DNA of 64,000 bases from Caprella mutica (lineage: Eukaryota; Arthropoda; Malacostraca; Amphipoda; Caprellidae), in contig CANNZV010002340.1 in the NCBI GenBank assembly GCA_947561585.1, positions 62,001 through 126,000 of the forward strand, written 5' to 3'. Under the pieces are notes generated by a model. The model was not told where the DNA came from, made no database searches, and worked only from the letters and a program-made list of their open reading frames with translations. The translations under genes and the position numbers were made by a program. Shown in pieces: positions 60,304-64,000 of the stretch (the stretch's first letter is position 1; every line of letters starts with the position of its first letter).

Positions 60304-60467
60304 ATACTTACCTGGCACAGGGGATACCATGATCATGAAGGTGGTTCCCCCAGGGTGAGGCTCACCATTGCACTCCGGTGTTGCTGACCCCTGCGATTAC
60401 CCCAAATGTGGGTAACTCGGGTGCGTAATTTTTGGTAGCGGGAGACTGCGTTCGCGCTATCTCCCAC
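60304..60467 (+). ncRNA. U1: U1 snRNA, unit 12
   Basis: Consensus copy. Confidence 0.97.
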
Positions 60468-61609
60468 ACATACTCTATTAACATAAGGACATGACTAGAG
60501 CAGCACACACGTCCTACATCTATTCAATGAGTTGTGTGTTACAATACCAACTAATCACACACTGACCTAGTCCTCTATGAACATACGTAGCACCACAATT
60601 TCTCAACGAAAACACAATACAATATTCACTCATAAGTTTATTTCATGTTCAAGTCATTCATCAAAATTGTGATGCTTCTTCCTTAACATGACAATGCATG
60701 GTTACTTTATCGGTTAAAAATGACATTTTATTTCGGCTTCAAACCCATAAAGATGATTACAATTTACATGATCCATGGAATATTTGTGCGATGCTCATTA
60801 TTCGATTCGATAAATATATCTCAAGTTGATTGATCCTAGTACTCTCCTCTCTTCTTTATATGGATAATAAACAGTGCGTGAGAGTGAGGAGAACAGTTCG
60901 TACACTTCATGTTGCAGTTGACACTGTTATCCTCTCGATAATGTTCTTATTCTAAATTTCTACTAGCTCAATATGACAACAGAACCAATTGTTTTTGCGA
61001 TTTATCATGCTCTCTTGTATTTCTACACAAGAGAAAAATAAAAATAATAACAGAAAATCATGCAGTGCTACAGCATCATCGTGATTTGGTTCTTTATTAA
61101 TCCCTCTCAGTGCAGTTATTATGATTGTTCAAAAGTGCTTGTCTCACTTGAATTTTCACTGTTCCCTTTACCACGTTTTACTGGTATCGTATCTAAACCG
61201 TGTCTAAAGCACACACTAAATTTTGTGGTCTCTTGTTGGACCTTGTTATTTTGAATCAAATAATCTTATTGTTGAGATGCACTCACTTTGTTGTTTGTAG
61301 TATCAATTAGCTTTGCATCCTGTATATACCAAAAATGTATCCAGGCTCACTATTTCAATCATATACATTGATGGATGGGGTGTGCAAGCAAAATAGAGAG
61401 ATTGATGAAAAATAATTGGGGTTATCAAAGCGAATCTCCAGCATATTGATGAAAATCTGGTGTGTGTTGTTAATGTGTATGCACTCGTTTGCTGTGATGC
61501 CTAATGGTGAAATTTTGACTTTGCGTGCCCCTCTATTAGTTCACGCAGTTCAAAAATTTCCAGTGGCCTCATCATTAATTGGTGTGAATCGTTTTGATTT
61601 TAGATTTAT

Positions 61610-61727
61610 AAGGCTTGCGAGGCAAGCCACCAAAGAAATTAGGTTAGACTCATTGAGTTGCCCCCTTCCACGGAAATCTTTAGTAAAAGGCGAAAGATTT
61701 ATGCGTTCTGAAAGGAAGCCAGAGTGA
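61610..61727 (-). ncRNA. U5: U5 snRNA, unit 12
   Basis: Consensus copy. Confidence 0.95.
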
Positions 61728-62158
61728 GCACCACAGCAATGGCAAATCCGTGTGTTATCCAACACCTGAAACTTTACTTCACATTTCAATTCACATTCGC
61801 TCTTTGATTCCTGATAGATCAGCTTTGTATTATTCGGTGCGATATTAATAGAATATCTAGTATTTGCACAGAATTTACTCACCATACTCAGTGTATGATC
61901 ATATAAAAATAGTTTTCTTTCGACCTTATATATATCGCATGGCTAACGTTACTTTTCTGAACAGTCTGGGTTCCATTGATTAAGGGTTTTTCGACATCCT
62001 CGTTTAGTTTTAGGACGTGACTCTGAATGTGGTTTCTAAATTGTTTGTCTATAGGCCTCTTCATAAATGCATCTACTCGTTATCACGGCGTTACTGAACC
62101 GATTGGTAAAATACGTTCAGTACTCTGAATGAGGTGACTGTCGCATCACTCGTTCGGT

Positions 62159-62346
62159 ATCGCTTCTCGGCCTTTTGGCTAAGATCAAAGTGTAGTATCT
62201 GTTCTTATCAGCTTAATATCTGATACGGAGCCCACGCGGCTCCAACGATATTAATCTGATTTTTGGATCATGGCGAAGTGTTAGAAGCTTGCTTCAGCTT
62301 TGCCGCGGATCGACCCGGTATTGCACTACCTCCGCGACCGGTCCAC
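62159..62346 (+). ncRNA. U2: U2 snRNA, unit 13 (variant in stem IV)
   Basis: This copy differs from all other U2 copies at 62335 (U2 nt 177), where CCGGG becomes CCGCG. The change breaks one C-G pair in the 5-bp stem that presents the AUUGCAC loop. It is either a variant gene, a decaying copy or a sequencing error. Confidence 0.95.
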
Positions 62347-62920
62347 GAAAATAAAATCATCTCAAACTGAACTCTCCAAAAATTGCTAATTGTTGCAAAC
62401 ATCGGTCATTCTCGAAGTGTCTCGTTTTCGTTGGCTCGTTTATTTTATGAACATTTTTCCAATATAGCAATCTTCCCCACTATATGCACAAGACGTTGTG
62501 TCCTTCTGTTGTCACATCTCAGTTATAGTAAATATGATTTAATTTATAATGCACACAATTGAAGCTCCATCAATACAGCTTACTTCAAAGTAAAGCGCAA
62601 CAAATTTGCTTTCGTGTTGAAGCCTTTTGCACATGGTGTGCTACTCTATAGTCTTCAGCTTTTTGTAGACTTCATACCGTTGCTCAGAAATAGCGCAGTT
62701 ACCCATCCAAGTGTGAGAAAAAATTTCATTTTCGAATTGTAATTTTATGATTTTGACTATTTGATAGTCACTTTTTGTGTAAGATATTCAATGATAACCG
62801 GAAGGTTATGCTTTCATCGCGATCCACTAGTGTGTTCTTCTGTTTTCTTGTTTCTATCGGAAGAGTTGTTTACGGCTGTCAGGGAATGTCATTGGCGTTC
62901 CTCTGTCCACCCACAAAATC

Positions 62921-63084
62921 ATACTTACCTGGCACAGGGGATACCATGATCATGAAGGTGGTTCCCCCAGGGTGAGGCTCACCATTGCACTCCGGTGTTG
63001 CTGACCCCTGCGATTACCCCAAATGTGGGTAACTCGGGTGCGTAATTTTTGGTAGCGGGAGACTGCGTTCGCGCTATCTCCCAC
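62921..63084 (+). ncRNA. U1: U1 snRNA, unit 13
   Basis: Consensus copy. Confidence 0.97.
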
Positions 63085-64000
63085 ACATACTCTATTAACA
63101 TAAGGACATGACTAGAGCAGCACACACGTCCTACATCTATTCAATGAGTTGTGTGTTACAATACCAACTAATCACACACTGACCTAGTCCTCTATGAACA
63201 TACGTAGCACCACAATTTCTCAACGAAAACACAATACAATATTCACTCATAAGTTTATTTCATGTTCAAGTCATTCATCAAAATTGTGATGCTTCTTCCT
63301 TGACATGACAATGCATGGTTACTTTATCGGTTAAAAATGACATTTTATTTCGGCTTCAAACCCATAAAGATGATTACAATTTACATGATCCATGGAATAT
63401 TTGTGCGATGCTCATTATTCGATTCGATAAATATATCTCAAGTTGATTGATCCTAGTACTCTCCTCTCTTCTTTATATGGATAATAAACAGTGCGTGAGA
63501 GTGAACAGAACAGTTCGTACACTTCATGTTGCAGTTGACACTGTTATCCTCTCGATAATGTTCTTATTCTAAATTTCTACTAGCTCAATATGACAACAGA
63601 ACCAATTGTTTTTGCGATTTATCATGCTCTCTTGTATTTCTACACAAGAGAAAAATAAAAATAATAACAGAAAATCATGCAGTGCTACAGCATCATCGTG
63701 ATTTGGTTCTTTATTAATCCCTCTCAGTGCAGTTATTATGATTGTTCAAAAGTGCTTGTCTCACTTGAATTTTCACTGTTCCCTTTACCACGTTTTACTG
63801 GTATCGTATCTAAACCGTGTCTAAAGCACACACTAAATTTTGTGGTCTCTTGTTGGACCTTGTTATTTTGAATCAAATAATCTTATTGTTGAGATGCACT
63901 CACTTTGTTGTTTGTAGTATCAATTAGCTTTGCATCCTCTATATACCAAAAATGTATCCAGGCTCACTATTTCAATCATATACATTGATGGATGGGGTGT

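Larger units (their letters stand above)
59319..61939 (+). repeat. snRNA tandem unit 12
   Basis: This 2621-bp unit has a 4-bp duplication (CTACTTACTCTATAG) in the U2-U1 spacer and shares GCATCCTGTATA with unit 3. Confidence 0.97.
61940..64000 (+). repeat. snRNA tandem unit 13, cut by the window end
   Basis: The first 2061 bp of a unit are present. Its U5 would start about 225 bp beyond the window, so the array continues to the right. GTGAACAGAAC is shared with unit 11 only. Confidence 0.97.

Noticed and set aside
30551..64000. CRISPR-like or rDNA-like array
   Set aside because: The repeats are 2.6 kb units encoding eukaryotic snRNAs, with no short repeat-spacer pattern and no 5S, 18S or 28S sequence.
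30551..64000. Assembly artefact from copying one unit
   Set aside because: Units carry distinct substitutions and indels, and four different lengths appear, which simple artificial duplication would not create. Exact copy number still needs read depth.

Overview
The window looks like nuclear DNA of an arthropod, most likely an AT-rich insect. It shows a BEL/Pao retrotransposon remnant, many MITE-like inverted-repeat elements (one with a piggyBac-type TTAA duplication), remnants of a mariner-like DDE transposase, and metazoan-type spliceosomal snRNA genes. Hemiptera is only a guess. Apart from transposon remnants I see no convincing complete protein-coding gene.

Layout. Positions 1 to about 8.9 kb are AT-rich non-coding DNA with several copies of one interspersed repeat family, a 15-bp minisatellite and an inverted-repeat element with a G/C-run hairpin. 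Positions 9.04 to 11.95 kb hold the 3' part of a BEL/Pao pol gene (late RT, RNase H, integrase, DUF5641-like tail), broken by one in-frame stop and followed by a polypurine tract and the start of a probable 3' LTR. Positions 12 to 23 kb are repeat-rich: a cluster of short MITEs ending in a GGGTAAGTTCC-type motif, a 1.24-kb element with perfect 31-bp inverted ends, a stretch of TAGG/CCTA simple sequence, a diverged duplication and a 40-base gap. Positions 23.1 to 27.5 kb form a nested transposon. An outer 21-bp-TIR element is split by a 3.8-kb insertion with an exact 8-bp target duplication. That insertion is itself a large imperfect palindrome whose arms each carry mariner-like transposase debris, and one arm holds a further small MITE. 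Positions 27.9 to 30.5 kb contain a piggyBac-type MITE and one exon-like segment.

The main feature is from 30,551 to the right edge: a head-to-tail array of about 2.6-kb units, 12 complete and one cut by the window end. Each unit carries U2 snRNA (+), U1 snRNA (+) and U5 snRNA (-). Thus three of the five major spliceosomal snRNAs are co-arrayed: 13 U2, 13 U1 and 12 U5 copies lie within 33.4 kb. U5 of one unit and U2 of the next are divergent, 431 bp apart. Units are nearly identical, but non-adjacent units share rare variants, which fits ongoing gene conversion or unequal exchange.

The snRNAs keep their working parts: U1 5' splice-site pairing, U2 branch-point pairing with Sm site and stem IIa/IIc toggle, and the U5 GCCUUUUAC loop. 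Two departures stand out. The U2 stem-loop IV loop reads AUUGCAC, the same heptamer as the U1A/SNF site in U1 stem-loop II. The U5 Sm site is interrupted by a C. All statements rest on reading the sequence and on remembered family consensus; no search was run.
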